Counted from the first letter of the stretch, positions 7,863 to 19,877 are shown. The stretch is 64,000 nt of DNA from Bacteroides sp. CAG:443 (GCA_000432735.1 FR887812.1:20609-84608), one strand, 5' to 3'. Program-made: numbers and translations. Notes: a model not told the origin generated them from the sequence alone.

Positions 7863-9575
7863 TTAATTCAGATCAACGGTAACGCCGCCTTTTACTTTTA
7901 TAACCATTTTGTCCAAGCGGAGGTATTGATTCTTGTTCAGGATTTTTCCACTTGTTTCAGCAGATGAAGTTGCTGCAACTTCATAGCTAAGTCCGTCCAG
8001 TTGCTTGAATACATTGGCATCTGTTGCTTTCAATGTAATTTCAAGTGGGGTTGCTACTCCCTTGTCTGAAATACCTGCTGCTATTTTACTTGAAACTGTT
8101 GTAGAGATTTCATTCAATGTCTTTCCGTCCTTATCTATTGCGTTTACAGTCATATCCATTGTCAGAGGAATGGTATTGGTTGCTTCCATCGAAACAACTA
8201 GTTCCTTTACAGAAAGGTCTTTAATATCTTTATTCCAATCATTAATAATGTCACTGTAAACAATGTTTGTCCCTTCATTGAATTCCAAAGGAGCATTTAT
8301 TTCATAATCTGTCTTAACATTGTATGTGCTTCCTAAGTCGATGGTACATTTCTTGTCGGCAGCTTTTGTCTCGATGTTGTCCATACGAATTTCATCAGGA
8401 ATTGTTTCTATTAAATCATTCAGGTTTTCAACTGTTACGCTGGCATCAGCGCCTTCTACATTCTCGTTCAGTCTGTGCAGGCAGATAATGTAATCGTTAG
8501 GTTGATTACCAGGTATGGTTATCAAATTTGGAGACTGTCCAACAGGAACAGATGCAAGCAGCTTACCGCCCTTGTATGATTTTAATACGCCACTAAAGTT
8601 TACTTCTACAGGAGAAGTATTGCTGACTGTCAGGTATATTTTAGGATCAGTCATATCTATTCTAACCTGCTCATCTTTCAAGAAGTCGGGTAAGTTATTT
8701 ATTGTAATCGGATCGATAGAGACATTAATCTCTGGGTTGACCTTTGCTGTAACTTGAGTCAGTTGTATCTCATCGATTTTTATTTCAGTATCCATAATCA
8801 TTTGGATAGCACTTCCTCCCGTGGTCGTACTGGTTCCGCTTATGTTTATATCGTCTGCGATAACTAAGTGTCCGGGAGCTACGAGACCTTTTCCTGTTCC
8901 CATCGATTCAAAATCAATGTGTGTGATATTTAGGAAAATTTTTAATGGTGAAGTTTGGGAAACATTGATATCCTGTATGAATGTCAAGACACTTCCTGCT
9001 ATCTTAACTCGCTGGTCTGTTGTGGTGATAGTCATGTAGTCAGGAAACTCAATTTGGAATCCTTTTTTGAGTGTCAGTGAATTACTCCCTTCCACGTTCA
9101 TAAGTAACGATGCAGGCATAATAACGTCTGAACTATATAATTTGGTTACGTCAGTCGTTATGTCTCTTTTATCAATGCTGAAGGAGGTCTTATCGTTTAC
9201 TGTAGCTTCCAGTGTACCACTCGGCGACATCATATAGTTTAATTCTGTTCTTGCAGACTGGAGTGCGATTTCACTCGATTTGATGGTGATTTCTTCAATA
9301 GAAACACGAGTGTCGGAACCTTTGCCTGTTTGAGAAAGAGCATAATTGCCGTCAGCGTCAGCTTTAACTGTACTCTCTTCGTTTAAGTCGAAAATTTTCT
9401 CTAGTGTGATGTTTTTGGTGTTGCTTGCTGGAATGGTTAGATTCTCGCCCCCTACCGTCACTGTCATGTCGAGATCCTTACTTAAATCATACTCACTATC
9501 TACGCATGATAGCATACAACTGGATAGTAGTACAAATGCACAAGAAAATGTTTTGTTTGTCAGTCGTTTTTTCAT
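7863..9575 (-). CDS. Large lipoprotein of unknown function
   Basis: A 570-residue protein with a lipoprotein signal peptide (lipobox LLSSC or MLSC followed by VDSEYDLSKD). The remainder is beta-rich, with repeated stretches such as TPLEITLKAT, INAPLEFNEGTN and TSPVEVNFSG, which suggest several immunoglobulin-like or barrel-associated domains. I do not recognise a named family. The ATG at 9575 starts the signal peptide; the frame is open 18 codons further up, but that part is AT-rich and unlikely to be translated. It is transcribed just ahead of the DUF5723-like barrel gene, which makes a partner role in the outer membrane plausible. Confidence 0.7.
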   Translation of the reverse strand: MKKRLTNKTFSCAFVLLSSCMLSCVDSEYDLSKDLDMTVTVGGENLTIPASNTKNITLEKIFDLNEESTVKADADGNYALSQTGKGSDTRVSIEEITIKSSEIALQSARTELNYMMSPSGTLEATVNDKTSFSIDKRDITTDVTKLYSSDVIMPASLLMNVEGSNSLTLKKGFQIEFPDYMTITTTDQRVKIAGSVLTFIQDINVSQTSPLKIFLNITHIDFESMGTGKGLVAPGHLVIADDINISGTSTTTGGSAIQMIMDTEIKIDEIQLTQVTAKVNPEINVSIDPITINNLPDFLKDEQVRIDMTDPKIYLTVSNTSPVEVNFSGVLKSYKGGKLLASVPVGQSPNLITIPGNQPNDYIICLHRLNENVEGADASVTVENLNDLIETIPDEIRMDNIETKAADKKCTIDLGSTYNVKTDYEINAPLEFNEGTNIVYSDIINDWNKDIKDLSVKELVVSMEATNTIPLTMDMTVNAIDKDGKTLNEISTTVSSKIAAGISDKGVATPLEITLKATDANVFKQLDGLSYEVAATSSAETSGKILNKNQYLRLDKMVIKVKGGVTVDLN

Positions 9576-9930
9576 GAAATAATTATAATTAATAAGTAAC
9601 AAATAATCGTTTTTCTGATAAAAAATCAAATAATGTATCTGTGCAGATAATTACTGATGATGCTTATGTGAAGAGGAATAAATCCTTCACTTTATTAATT
9701 TTAACAATAAAAACGTAAAAATGTTTATAATTGTTCACTTCTGATTTAGAATAAATATTGTATGTAGCTATAGGTAATTTTATCAATCCCCAATATATTA
9801 CCAATAAAATATTGCTGTCCGATAAACTTTCGAGACGATAAAAGCGTTGTTCTTCCCCTATTGGGAAAGTTTTATCGGACAGTAATATAAACAGAAACTT
9901 ATGTTTTAAGTATCTGTTCTTTGTTTTTGC
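9576..9930. other. 355-bp intergenic region containing a long inverted repeat
   Basis: No gene is seen. AT-rich sequence upstream of the 9575 gene would hold its promoter, but no exact TAnnTTTG box was found on its strand. The notable feature is the inverted repeat at 9809-9888, listed separately. Confidence 0.7.
9809..9888. repeat. Long imperfect inverted repeat, MITE-like or an atypical nuo terminator
   Basis: Left arm ATATTGCTGTCCGATAAA then CTTTC (9809-9831). Right arm GAAAG then TTTTATCGGACAGTAATAT (9865-9888). The arms pair over about 23 bp with one bulged A and one G-U pair, around a 33-nt loop. It lies 43 bp past the end of nuoN. There is no clean T run, only TATTTTATT on the minus strand. 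It could be a non-autonomous element with CTGTCCGATAAA ends or the terminator of the nuo operon. Confidence 0.6.
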
Positions 9931-11358
9931 TTATAACGGTGCTACTTCTGTAAGTACCTGATATACCGAGCTGCATACTCCCAGCAGGATAACTCCCATC
10001 AGGCAGATAAAGAGACAGGCACGGGTCATCGTACTGCTCTTGAATGTAGCCAGTGGCGTATCGTTTGGAGTAATGTACATGGCTTTGACAATCAGCAGGT
10101 AGTAATACAATGAGATAATTGTATTGACCAATGCCAGGAATACTACCAGCCAGTGGCCTGCATGGAATGCCGAAGCAAATACAAAGAACTTAGAGAAGAA
10201 GCCCGCAAAGGGAGGAATACCTGCCAGTGAAAACAAGGCGATAGTCATGACGAAGCTCAGTTTCGGATTCGTCTTGTAGAAGCCGTTATATGCATCACGG
10301 TCTACTACACCTCCATTATGTTGTTCTACGGTATTGATAACGCCGAATACAGCCAAGTTGGCAACGATGTAAACTACTACATAATATACCAATGAAGCCA
10401 TTCCCTGAGCCGAGGCACCCAGTACGGCCAGCATGATGTAACCGGCCTGCGAAATACTACTGTATGCCATGAAGCGCTTCAAGTCCTTTTGCAGGATAGC
10501 AAATATGTTGGCTATAGTGATGGTCAATACGATGATAACAGAAAGCAGTAAGCTCCAGTTGTCAATCATCGGGGTAAATACTTTCAGCAAGATACTCATC
10601 AACGCAAAGGCAGCAGCTCCTTTCGAAATGACAGAAAGGTAAGCACTGACAGTTGTCGGAGCTCCTTGGTAAGTATCAGGTGTCCACATGTGGAAGGGAA
10701 CAAGGCTCAGCTTGAATCCTAATCCGGCGAAGAATAAGACCATTGCCAGTATCTGAAGCGGACTACCTACCAGTTGTGTACTCAGGTCATTGAAATACAT
10801 CGTTCCGCACGTACCATATACTAATGACAAACCGTAAAGCATCAATGCTGATGAGAACATGGCATTCAGAATGAATTTAGCTCCGGCTTCAGCGCTGTGG
10901 TGACGATATTTGTCGAATGCGATAAGACAAGCCATCGGGATGCTGGCCAGTTCGAGTCCAACATAGAACAGCAGGAAGCTGCCTGCACTGACCATGTAGT
11001 ACATACCCAATAAGGTAGAGAGTGTCAGCAGATAAAATTCACCTGCCTTATGGCGAGTGTCTTCACGGTTCAGCCAGGTATCTGCTTGCATAAATACCAG
11101 CAAGGTACCCAGTGTAAGGATAATCTTTACTACAGAGGTCATCGGAGTATTTTGAAACATACCTCCAAACGCTTCTCCACTGGTGGTAGAACCGAATATA
11201 TTGTTAAGTAGCAGGATCACGAGCAATGCGCAGGAAAGTCTTTGCATGTTCTTCGGAGATGGCGTCTTCTGAAATAAATCGGCAAGTAGCACGATGATCA
11301 GAACGATTGCCAAACCGATTTCTGCCTGCATGGTGTGTAAAGTTGTTATTATATCCAT
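9931..11358 (-). CDS. nuoN: Complex I membrane subunit NuoN
   Basis: Antiporter-like proton-pumping subunit of respiratory complex I, 475 residues, with about 14 membrane helices. The conserved segment PFHMWTPDTYQGAPTTVSAY and the lysine-bearing LKRFMAYSSISQAGY are both present. It is the last gene of the operon, 6 bp after nuoM. The start at 11358 (MDIITTLHTMQAEIG) gives a normal length. Confidence 0.97.
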   Translation of the reverse strand: MDIITTLHTMQAEIGLAIVLIIVLLADLFQKTPSPKNMQRLSCALLVILLLNNIFGSTTSGEAFGGMFQNTPMTSVVKIILTLGTLLVFMQADTWLNREDTRHKAGEFYLLTLSTLLGMYYMVSAGSFLLFYVGLELASIPMACLIAFDKYRHHSAEAGAKFILNAMFSSALMLYGLSLVYGTCGTMYFNDLSTQLVGSPLQILAMVLFFAGLGFKLSLVPFHMWTPDTYQGAPTTVSAYLSVISKGAAAFALMSILLKVFTPMIDNWSLLLSVIIVLTITIANIFAILQKDLKRFMAYSSISQAGYIMLAVLGASAQGMASLVYYVVVYIVANLAVFGVINTVEQHNGGVVDRDAYNGFYKTNPKLSFVMTIALFSLAGIPPFAGFFSKFFVFASAFHAGHWLVVFLALVNTIISLYYYLLIVKAMYITPNDTPLATFKSSTMTRACLFICLMGVILLGVCSSVYQVLTEVAPL

Positions 11359-11364
11359 AATGCG

Positions 11365-12845
11365 TTATAATTGACAAAGTTGTGAAATAATAGGTTCTAC
11401 ACTGCCGCTGATTACATGGCTTACCCAGTAAGGAGCCAGACCTAATCCAGCTACAGCCACGATAAGGCAGATGACGGCGAAGCGTTCATCCCAGGTTGCA
11501 TCGGTCAGTTTCAGATGTTCTGGGTTGGTGCAGGTACCATATAGTATCTTACCAACTACACGCAAGATGTAGACTGCGGTAATGACGATACTCATTGTAG
11601 CAATGATGGTGCATACACGGTGGAAAACATCTGCATGCTGGAAAGATCCAACGAATACAGTCATTTCTGCAACGAAACCGCTTAAGCCTGGAAGACCGAG
11701 GTTAGCAAGACCGGCGATAACGTATCCGACTGCAAGGAAAGGCATGATTTTCATCAGACCTCTTAACTGACGGATATCACGTGTGTGAGTACGACCGTAA
11801 ATCATACCGATCAACGCGAAGAACAAGGCGGTCATCAATCCGTGGCTCAACATCTGAAGGATAGCACCTGTCGCACTTACCTTTGTCATCATCAGCAAAG
11901 CAAACAACACCAGTCCGCAGTGGCTTACTGAAGAATAGGCGTTGATGTATTTCAAGTCGGTCTGTACTACGGCACTGAAAGCACCGTATACTACTGAAAT
12001 GGTTGTCAGTACCAGGAAGAAATCTCCCCAAATAGCAGCACCTGTTGGCATCAGGAACATGGCGATACGGAAGCATCCGTAGCCTCCCAGTTTCATCAAT
12101 ACGCCGGCATGCAACATAGATACGGCAGTCGGCGCTGAAGCATGACCGTCGGGGCTCCATGTATGGAAGGGGAATAAAGCGCCCAATACGCCAAATCCGA
12201 GGAATACCATCGGGAAGAAAACGCGTTGTATTTCGGTTGGTATCTGTAATTTGACAATCTCAAGGATGTTCATGGTTTCACCTCCGGCACCGTAGAAGAT
12301 ACCCAGAATACCAATCAACAGAAAGGCAGATCCTCCCATCAACATCAGCGTCAGCTTCATGGCTGCATATTCTTTTCTGCCGCTACCCCATACACCGATA
12401 AGCAAGTACATCGGAATCAAGGCAACTTCGTAGAACATGAACATGGTGAACAAGTCGGTAGAAATAAAGAAACCGAATACTCCAGTACTCAATAGGGTAA
12501 ACCAGAGGAAATATTCTTTAGTCAACGGTTTCAGCTTCCATGATGCAAAGGTTCCGGTAAAGACGATGATGGAACTCAGTAAAAGCATGACAACCGAAAT
12601 GCCATCTACACCAACCGAATAAGCAATATGTAATGGAGCATACCAGGTAATGCTGTCTGTAAATAACATTTCTTCTGTAGCTCCGCCGTTTCGTAGTCCT
12701 ATATAAGAAACTGTCAGGTAGGCAGCAAGAATCAACAGAAGTGTTGAGCCGGCTACCATTACTCCTCTTACCTGGTTCACGTTGCGCGCGATCCATAGTC
12801 CGAGCAACATGAGCAGAGGAATTAAAACAAAAAGACTTAATATAT

Positions 12846-12849
<4 letters not shown>
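11365..12849 (-). CDS. nuoM: Complex I membrane subunit NuoM
   Basis: Antiporter-like subunit of 494 residues with the family motif PFHTWSPDGHASAPTAVSML and the helix TDLKYINAYSSVSHCG. The ATG at 12849 overlaps the TGA of nuoL in an ATGA arrangement, which indicates translational coupling; the longer open frame upstream lies wholly inside nuoL and is not used. Several charged residues in mid-membrane segments, such as the MFYEVALIP glutamate, are those expected for proton translocation. Confidence 0.97.
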
Positions 12850-14738
<1,889 letters not shown>

Positions 14739-14757
14739 AATCAAAATACTATTTTAG

Positions 14758-15075
14758 TTATCCTTTCAGATCGGTAATATCGTCGGTCAAGATTTGTTTG
14801 ATATTGCGGTACACATTAATAATAATGGCAATGGCAACAGCGGTTTCTGCGGCTGCGATAGCGATACCAAACAGACTGAAGAAATGACCTTCCAGATGAT
14901 CCGGAAAAAGGTAACGATTGAATACTGCAAAGTTGATGTTTGTTGCGTTCAGCATAAGCTCTACCGAGATGAGCAGGGCAAGCAGGTTTTTACGGGTAAA
15001 GAATCCATAAATTCCGCAGAACATCATAATGGTACTGATGACCAGATAATGTATTACGTGTATTTCTATTTCCAT
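14758..15075 (-). CDS. nuoK: Complex I membrane subunit NuoK
   Basis: Small three-helix subunit (105 residues) with the conserved NLLALLISVELMLNATNINF and the second membrane glutamate in AAAETAVAIAI. Both glutamates form part of the proton path. It is spaced 12 bp from nuoJ and 19 bp from nuoL. Length and hydropathy are normal. Confidence 0.97.
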   Translation of the reverse strand: MEIEIHVIHYLVISTIMMFCGIYGFFTRKNLLALLISVELMLNATNINFAVFNRYLFPDHLEGHFFSLFGIAIAAAETAVAIAIIINVYRNIKQILTDDITDLKG

Positions 15076-15087
15076 AATCGTAATTTT

Positions 15088-15603
15088 TTATTTTTCCTTT
15101 CTTGCTATCAGAATACCACCGATCATGCATGCCAGCAACAAGATGCTGACTACTTCGAACGGCAGAACAAACTGGTATTTTCCGGTACCGATCAGTGCCA
15201 GACCGATTTCGCGAGCCGGTAATTCCACGCCTTGCGGAATCATGTTAAGCGCAAATCCGTTGGTGAAGACCAGGAACAATACCAATGCAGCTCCAATGAC
15301 TGTCGTAAGCAGTACGCTGACAAGTTTGGCACGGTTCATCCGGTATTTCATGTCTTTGTCCGACTGGGTCAGCAGGATGGAGAATACATATAATACAACG
15401 ATACCTCCAGCGTATACCATTAACTGTACAGCACCCAGGAAGGTATATCCCAATACGCCATAAATAGCTCCGGTGCCGAACAGCACGAAAAGCAGATAAG
15501 TGGCGGCACGTAAGATTTTTCCAGTTGTTACTGCCAGTACGGAAAATACTGCAATAGCTGCTGCAACAACATAGAATACGATTTCTTGAAGTGTTAATTC
15601 CAT
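15088..15603 (-). CDS. nuoJ: Complex I membrane subunit NuoJ
   Basis: Five-helix membrane subunit, 171 residues. The conserved third helix reads YTFLGAVQLMVYAGGIVVLY, with the pi-bulge region seen in known complex I structures. It sits 12 bp after nuoI and 12 bp before nuoK. The C-terminus ends in a short basic tail, ILIARKEK. Confidence 0.97.
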   Translation of the reverse strand: MELTLQEIVFYVVAAAIAVFSVLAVTTGKILRAATYLLFVLFGTGAIYGVLGYTFLGAVQLMVYAGGIVVLYVFSILLTQSDKDMKYRMNRAKLVSVLLTTVIGAALVLFLVFTNGFALNMIPQGVELPAREIGLALIGTGKYQFVLPFEVVSILLLACMIGGILIARKEK

Positions 15604-15615
15604 ATTCTCTCCTTT

Positions 15616-16083
15616 TTATTTAGCAAGTGTTGAACCTTCGTGGTTTAGTGTCAGCAGGAGCTTATCTTTTTCGAAGACTGCATTTTCAAAATCGTTGGTG
15701 AACTTGATAGCTCCATGAGGGCATGCGTTGACGCATAACTCACAGAACATGCATGAGCCCAGATTGTATTGGTATTTCACTAAAACCTTTTTCTTTTTAC
15801 CATCTTCATCTTCGCGCATTTCAGAAATAACCTTGATGGTGCCGTTAGGGCAGGACATCTGGCACAAGCCGCAGGCTATGCAGTGATGATGGTTCTCACT
15901 GTCGTGTATCATAACAAGCTTTGCGCGGTGACGTTCGGGGATATGCAGCGTAGTATGACGGTTTTCCGGATACTGTTCGGTTACTTTGGGCTGCCAGAAT
16001 ACTTTCATGGACGTGCGCATACCGATCAGCAGGCTCTTTACTCCTGAAGCAAATCCTTTTATATATTCACTAAAACTTTCCAT
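15616..16083 (-). CDS. nuoI: Complex I subunit NuoI (two 4Fe-4S clusters)
   Basis: Peripheral-arm ferredoxin-like subunit of 155 residues that carries clusters N6a and N6b and passes electrons to NuoB. Both motifs are intact: CIACGLCQMSCP (about residues 68-79) and CMFCELCVNACP (about 111-122). Like other Bacteroidota versions it has a charged loop (EDEDGKKKK) between the motifs. It follows nuoH by 38 bp. Confidence 0.97.
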   Translation of the reverse strand: MESFSEYIKGFASGVKSLLIGMRTSMKVFWQPKVTEQYPENRHTTLHIPERHRAKLVMIHDSENHHHCIACGLCQMSCPNGTIKVISEMREDEDGKKKKVLVKYQYNLGSCMFCELCVNACPHGAIKFTNDFENAVFEKDKLLLTLNHEGSTLAK

Positions 16084-16121
16084 AATGTTTTGTTGATAGC
16101 AATTCCTATCTTATCGGTTGA

Positions 16122-17213
16122 TTAAAATGTTAATCCAAAAACTTTACATAAGGCCATAACCAGCAGTACAACCAGTGAAAGCGGCATCAGGTATTTCCAT
16201 TCCAGTGTAAGTACCTGGTCGATACGCAGACGAGGGAATGTCCAGCGGATCCACATCAGCAGGAAAACAATGAAGAAAGTTTTTCCTACGAACCAGATTA
16301 CCCCCGGAATATAATCCATGACAGCGTTGAATCCATCCAGTCCGGCGATATGCAATGGCATCCAGCCTCCCAGGAAGAGGGTAGTGGCGATACCGGCAGT
16401 AATGAATAAGTTCAAGTATTCGGCCAGGTAGAAGAATCCGAAGTGCATACCGGAATATTCGGTATGATAACCTGCGGTAAGTTCTTGTTCAGCTTCTGCA
16501 AGGTCGAACGGACCACGGTTGGCTTCTGCGTTACCGGCAATCAGATAAATAATGAATGCTGCGATAGCCGGAATGTGTCCCTTGAAGATATTCCATCCGT
16601 CAGCTTGTCCGCTTACGATTTGCTGGATATCCATGGTACCGCTCAGCATGACCATTGTCAGTACTGTCAGTCCGATAGAAAGTTCATAACTGATAATCAT
16701 GGCACCGCTTCGTACGGCTCCGATGATGGTATATTTGCTGTTACTACTCCATCCGGCGAGCAGGATACCCAAAACACCGATAGATGAGGCAGCAAGTACA
16801 AAGAAGATACCGATGTTCATGTGAAGAATTTCTCCTCCCTTATTCCATGGCAGGCATGAGAAGGTAAGGATGGAAGCCAGTATAACCAAGAAGGGGGCAA
16901 GGTTATAAAGGAAGTGATCGGAGTTCTTCAGTTCGATGATTTCCTTTGTCAGGATTTTGATAACGTCGGCTGGTACCTGTAGCAAGCCTCCTTTACCTCC
17001 TACACGGTTCGGACCGATACGGCACTGGAAAGCTGCGCAGACTTTACGCTCCATATAAATTAATATGATGGCAAGTACGGCATACAGCAACAAGATTACT
17101 ACGCCTACTACCAGTCCTTCCAGAAAGATAGCCAGCCCTTCCGGCATTACACTGCACAGGGCAGAGTGGATTGCCAGGAAAAGCGGTTCAAGATTATAAT
17201 AATCTAAAAACAT
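16122..17213 (-). CDS. nuoH: Complex I membrane subunit NuoH
   Basis: Quinone-chamber membrane subunit of 363 residues. Conserved segments are YMERKVCAAFQCRIGPNRVG near residue 53 and the charged loop AEANRGPFDLAEAEQELTAG near 230, where several glutamates and the arginine shape the quinone site. It is placed between nuoCD (36 bp upstream) and nuoI. Confidence 0.97.
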   Translation of the reverse strand: MFLDYYNLEPLFLAIHSALCSVMPEGLAIFLEGLVVGVVILLLYAVLAIILIYMERKVCAAFQCRIGPNRVGGKGGLLQVPADVIKILTKEIIELKNSDHFLYNLAPFLVILASILTFSCLPWNKGGEILHMNIGIFFVLAASSIGVLGILLAGWSSNSKYTIIGAVRSGAMIISYELSIGLTVLTMVMLSGTMDIQQIVSGQADGWNIFKGHIPAIAAFIIYLIAGNAEANRGPFDLAEAEQELTAGYHTEYSGMHFGFFYLAEYLNLFITAGIATTLFLGGWMPLHIAGLDGFNAVMDYIPGVIWFVGKTFFIVFLLMWIRWTFPRLRIDQVLTLEWKYLMPLSLVVLLVMALCKVFGLTF

Positions 17214-17249
17214 ATACTTTAAATTAGAAATGATAAATTAAGAAAGCTG

Positions 17250-18872
17250 TTATCTGTCTATATCCGGAATTACATAGTCCATTGAACCTCCGATTGCAAT
17301 CAGGTCGGCAATCTTGTTGCCTTTGCAGACTGTATCGAGGGCATGTACCAATGGAAGTCCGGTAGAACGGTAATGCAGACGGTACGGTGTTTTGTCACCA
17401 TGGCTTTCCAGCATTACGCCAAATTCTCCACGGCTGCTTTCTACTGCTGCCGAATAGTTGCCTTCCGGTAATTTGATGATTGGTTTGGTCTTGACACGAT
17501 ATTCTCCTTCCGGAATATTATCAATCAGCTGTTCGATGATATGACAGGATTCCATGATCTCATCCATACGCACCATGTAGCGTGCAAATGAATCACCTTC
17601 CGTATAAGTGATTTCCTTGAAATCGACTTTGCCGTACATGGCGTAAGGATGATGCTTACGTACATCATTTGCCCAGCCTGAAGCACGTCCGGAACCTCCT
17701 GTTACTCCCAGTGAGATAGCGTCTTCACGGCTCAGCACTCCGATTCCTTTCAGACGGGTAGTGGCAATCACGTTTCCGGTAAAGATATCGTGATAGTCTT
17801 TGATGACACTGCGCAGGTGCTTGATAAATTCTTTTACCTTGCGCTGGAAGTCTGGATGCAGATCGGCTTGTACACCCCCAATCATGTTATAGTTCTGTAT
17901 CAAGCGTCCGCCGGTTGTCTCTTCGAAGATGTCGAGAATCATTTCACGCTCGCGGAAGCCGTAGAAGAACGGAGTCAGACCTCCCATATCCATTACCAGA
18001 CAAGAATAGAACAGCAAGTGAGAGTCAATACGCTGGAGTTCATCCATGATGGTACGGATGTACTGTGCGCGTTCGGATATCTCGATACCCGCTGCCTTTT
18101 CAATACACATACACAATGCATGACGGTTCTGGTGTGCACTCAGATAGTCCAGACGGTCGGTCAGTGCAAGTGTTTGCGGATAAGTCAGACTTTCATTCAT
18201 CTTCTCGATACCACGGTGGATATAACCACAGATAGGATCGACTTTGCTGATGGTTTCACCTTCGAGTGAGGTACGCAAACGAAGAACACCGTGAGTTGAC
18301 GGGTGCTGCGGGCCGATGTTGACAACGAAGTCCTGCTGTCCGAAAACGATATTTTTCTTATCGGCGATGGTTCCGTCCGGATTGAGGTAATATTCATCGG
18401 TAATATCGGCATTTTCTTCGTTCTCCATATTCAATGGATTGGAATCCATGTCGTAATCTTTACGCAGCGGATAGCCTTTCCAGTCTTCACGCAAGAACAG
18501 GCGTCGCATATCCGGGTTGTTCAGGAAGCGGATGCCGAAGAAATCGAATACCTCGCGTTCCTTGATTTCCGCTGTTTTCCACAAGTCGCAAACCGAAGGC
18601 AGATAAGGGTGTTCGCGGTCGGTTGTCGATGTCTTGAGTACGATGCGGCTGTAAGTCTTGCTGGATTCCAGATAATAAAGTGCTCCCAGACCGCCTTCCT
18701 GCCAGTCCATTCCTACCACATCCCGCAGGAAGTCCATCGGCTCGTCCTTGTCATTTCTCAAGGCTTCGGCTACTTGATGGAATGATTCTGCCGGAATCGT
18801 TACCACCTGGTCACCTTGTTCGGCGACTGTGATACCTGGCACTAATCGGGAAATTTTTTCTATTATATTCAT
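17250..18872 (-). CDS. nuoCD: Complex I fused subunit NuoCD
   Basis: A single 540-residue protein. Residues 1 to about 150 form the NuoC domain (HPYLPSVCDLW, EREVFDFFGIRF). Residues about 180-540 form the NuoD domain, starting at NIGPQHPSTHGVLRLR, with CGYIHRGIEKM and DRLDYLSAHQN lining the quinone site and the C-terminal DYVIPDIDR. The histidine and tyrosine needed for quinone reduction are in place. The C-D fusion is known from several bacterial lineages, including Bacteroidota and enterobacteria. It lies 24 bp after nuoB. Confidence 0.97.
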   Translation of the reverse strand: MNIIEKISRLVPGITVAEQGDQVVTIPAESFHQVAEALRNDKDEPMDFLRDVVGMDWQEGGLGALYYLESSKTYSRIVLKTSTTDREHPYLPSVCDLWKTAEIKEREVFDFFGIRFLNNPDMRRLFLREDWKGYPLRKDYDMDSNPLNMENEENADITDEYYLNPDGTIADKKNIVFGQQDFVVNIGPQHPSTHGVLRLRTSLEGETISKVDPICGYIHRGIEKMNESLTYPQTLALTDRLDYLSAHQNRHALCMCIEKAAGIEISERAQYIRTIMDELQRIDSHLLFYSCLVMDMGGLTPFFYGFREREMILDIFEETTGGRLIQNYNMIGGVQADLHPDFQRKVKEFIKHLRSVIKDYHDIFTGNVIATTRLKGIGVLSREDAISLGVTGGSGRASGWANDVRKHHPYAMYGKVDFKEITYTEGDSFARYMVRMDEIMESCHIIEQLIDNIPEGEYRVKTKPIIKLPEGNYSAAVESSRGEFGVMLESHGDKTPYRLHYRSTGLPLVHALDTVCKGNKIADLIAIGGSMDYVIPDIDR

Positions 18873-18896
18873 AAATCGCTATTTTCCTGTCGTTTA

Positions 18897-19499
18897 CTAT
18901 TTTTCACTATCCTCTTGTGGTTCGGGCTTTTTCTCCTGACGGTTGACGCCTCCGAGGAACTTTTCCACTTTAATCTTACGCTGGAGCTGCATCATGCCGT
19001 AGTAAAAGGCTTCCGGACGTGGAGGGCATCCCGGGATATATACATCGACCGGAATAATTTTGTCGATACCGTTTACTACGTGGTATGATTTGATGAACGG
19101 ACCACCTGAAATAGTACATCCACCTACGGCGATGACATATTTAGGATCGGCCATCTGGTCATACAGACGTTTCAATACCGGAGCCATTTTATAAGTGATG
19201 GTTCCCAATACCATGATCATATCAGCTTGTCGAGGAGAGTTACGGGTTACTTCGAATCCGAAACGTGCCATATCGTAACGTGCTGCTCCCAATGCCATAA
19301 ATTCGATGGCGCAGCAGCTGGTTCCGAAGGTAAGCGACCAGAGTGAATTACTTCTTCCCCATTCGATAAGTTCATCAATTGTTCCGATGATGACTCCTGC
19401 ACCGTCGCGGTTCAGTTCGTCTACCATGCGTTGCAAGTAGTCGTTGTTCTTGAACTCATCGTATTTCATCGAGCGGATTTGAGGTTTCTTTATTTCCAT
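18897..19499 (-). CDS. nuoB: Complex I subunit NuoB (cluster N2)
   Basis: Terminal 4Fe-4S subunit of the peripheral arm, 200 residues, handing electrons to quinone. The four ligand cysteines are visible: the tandem pair in FGTSCCAIEFMALGAARYDM, one in VGGCTISGGPF and one in VYIPGCPPRPEAF. The ATG at 19499 (MEIKKPQIRSMKYDEF) overlaps the end of nuoA by 10 bases and is preferred; the longer frame upstream would overlap nuoA entirely. A short charged tail (KKPEPQEDSEK) follows the core. Confidence 0.97.
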   Translation of the reverse strand: MEIKKPQIRSMKYDEFKNNDYLQRMVDELNRDGAGVIIGTIDELIEWGRSNSLWSLTFGTSCCAIEFMALGAARYDMARFGFEVTRNSPRQADMIMVLGTITYKMAPVLKRLYDQMADPKYVIAVGGCTISGGPFIKSYHVVNGIDKIIPVDVYIPGCPPRPEAFYYGMMQLQRKIKVEKFLGGVNRQEKKPEPQEDSEK

Positions 19500-19840
19500 T
19501 CCAGCGCTCCTTTCCGCCAAGCATAAGCCAGGCCTAATATTAATACTAATAAGAAAAATGCCACACACACCAGTGCATAGGTTCCGACTTCGTTGACTAC
19601 TACTGCCCACGGAAACAAGAATACCGTTTCAATATCGAACATCAGGAACAAGATGGCAAACAGGTAATATCCTACCTTGAATTGTACCCATGATTGTCCT
19701 CGTGTCGGTATACCACATTCGTAAGGTTCTCCTTTCTGTGGATTGAACGACCGCGGTGCAATAAGCTTTGCGATTGTCATAGCGGCTACCACCAGAGCTA
19801 TGGCCGTCAGAATGACGACAATTAAAAATGTGAAAAACAT
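19490..19840 (-). CDS. nuoA: Complex I membrane subunit NuoA
   Basis: Three-helix subunit of 116 residues and first gene of the complex I operon. It shows the conserved loop NPQKGEPYECGIPTRGQSW and the helix YYLFAILFLMFDIETVFLFP, both diagnostic. The ATG at 19840 (MFFTFLIVVIL) is chosen; 21 further open codons upstream are AT-rich and run into a hairpin. Its last ten bases overlap the start of nuoB. Confidence 0.97.
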   Translation of the reverse strand: MFFTFLIVVILTAIALVVAAMTIAKLIAPRSFNPQKGEPYECGIPTRGQSWVQFKVGYYLFAILFLMFDIETVFLFPWAVVVNEVGTYALVCVAFFLLVLILGLAYAWRKGALEWK

Positions 19841-19877
19841 AAATAAAACTTTATATTGATAAATCGTACATATAACT

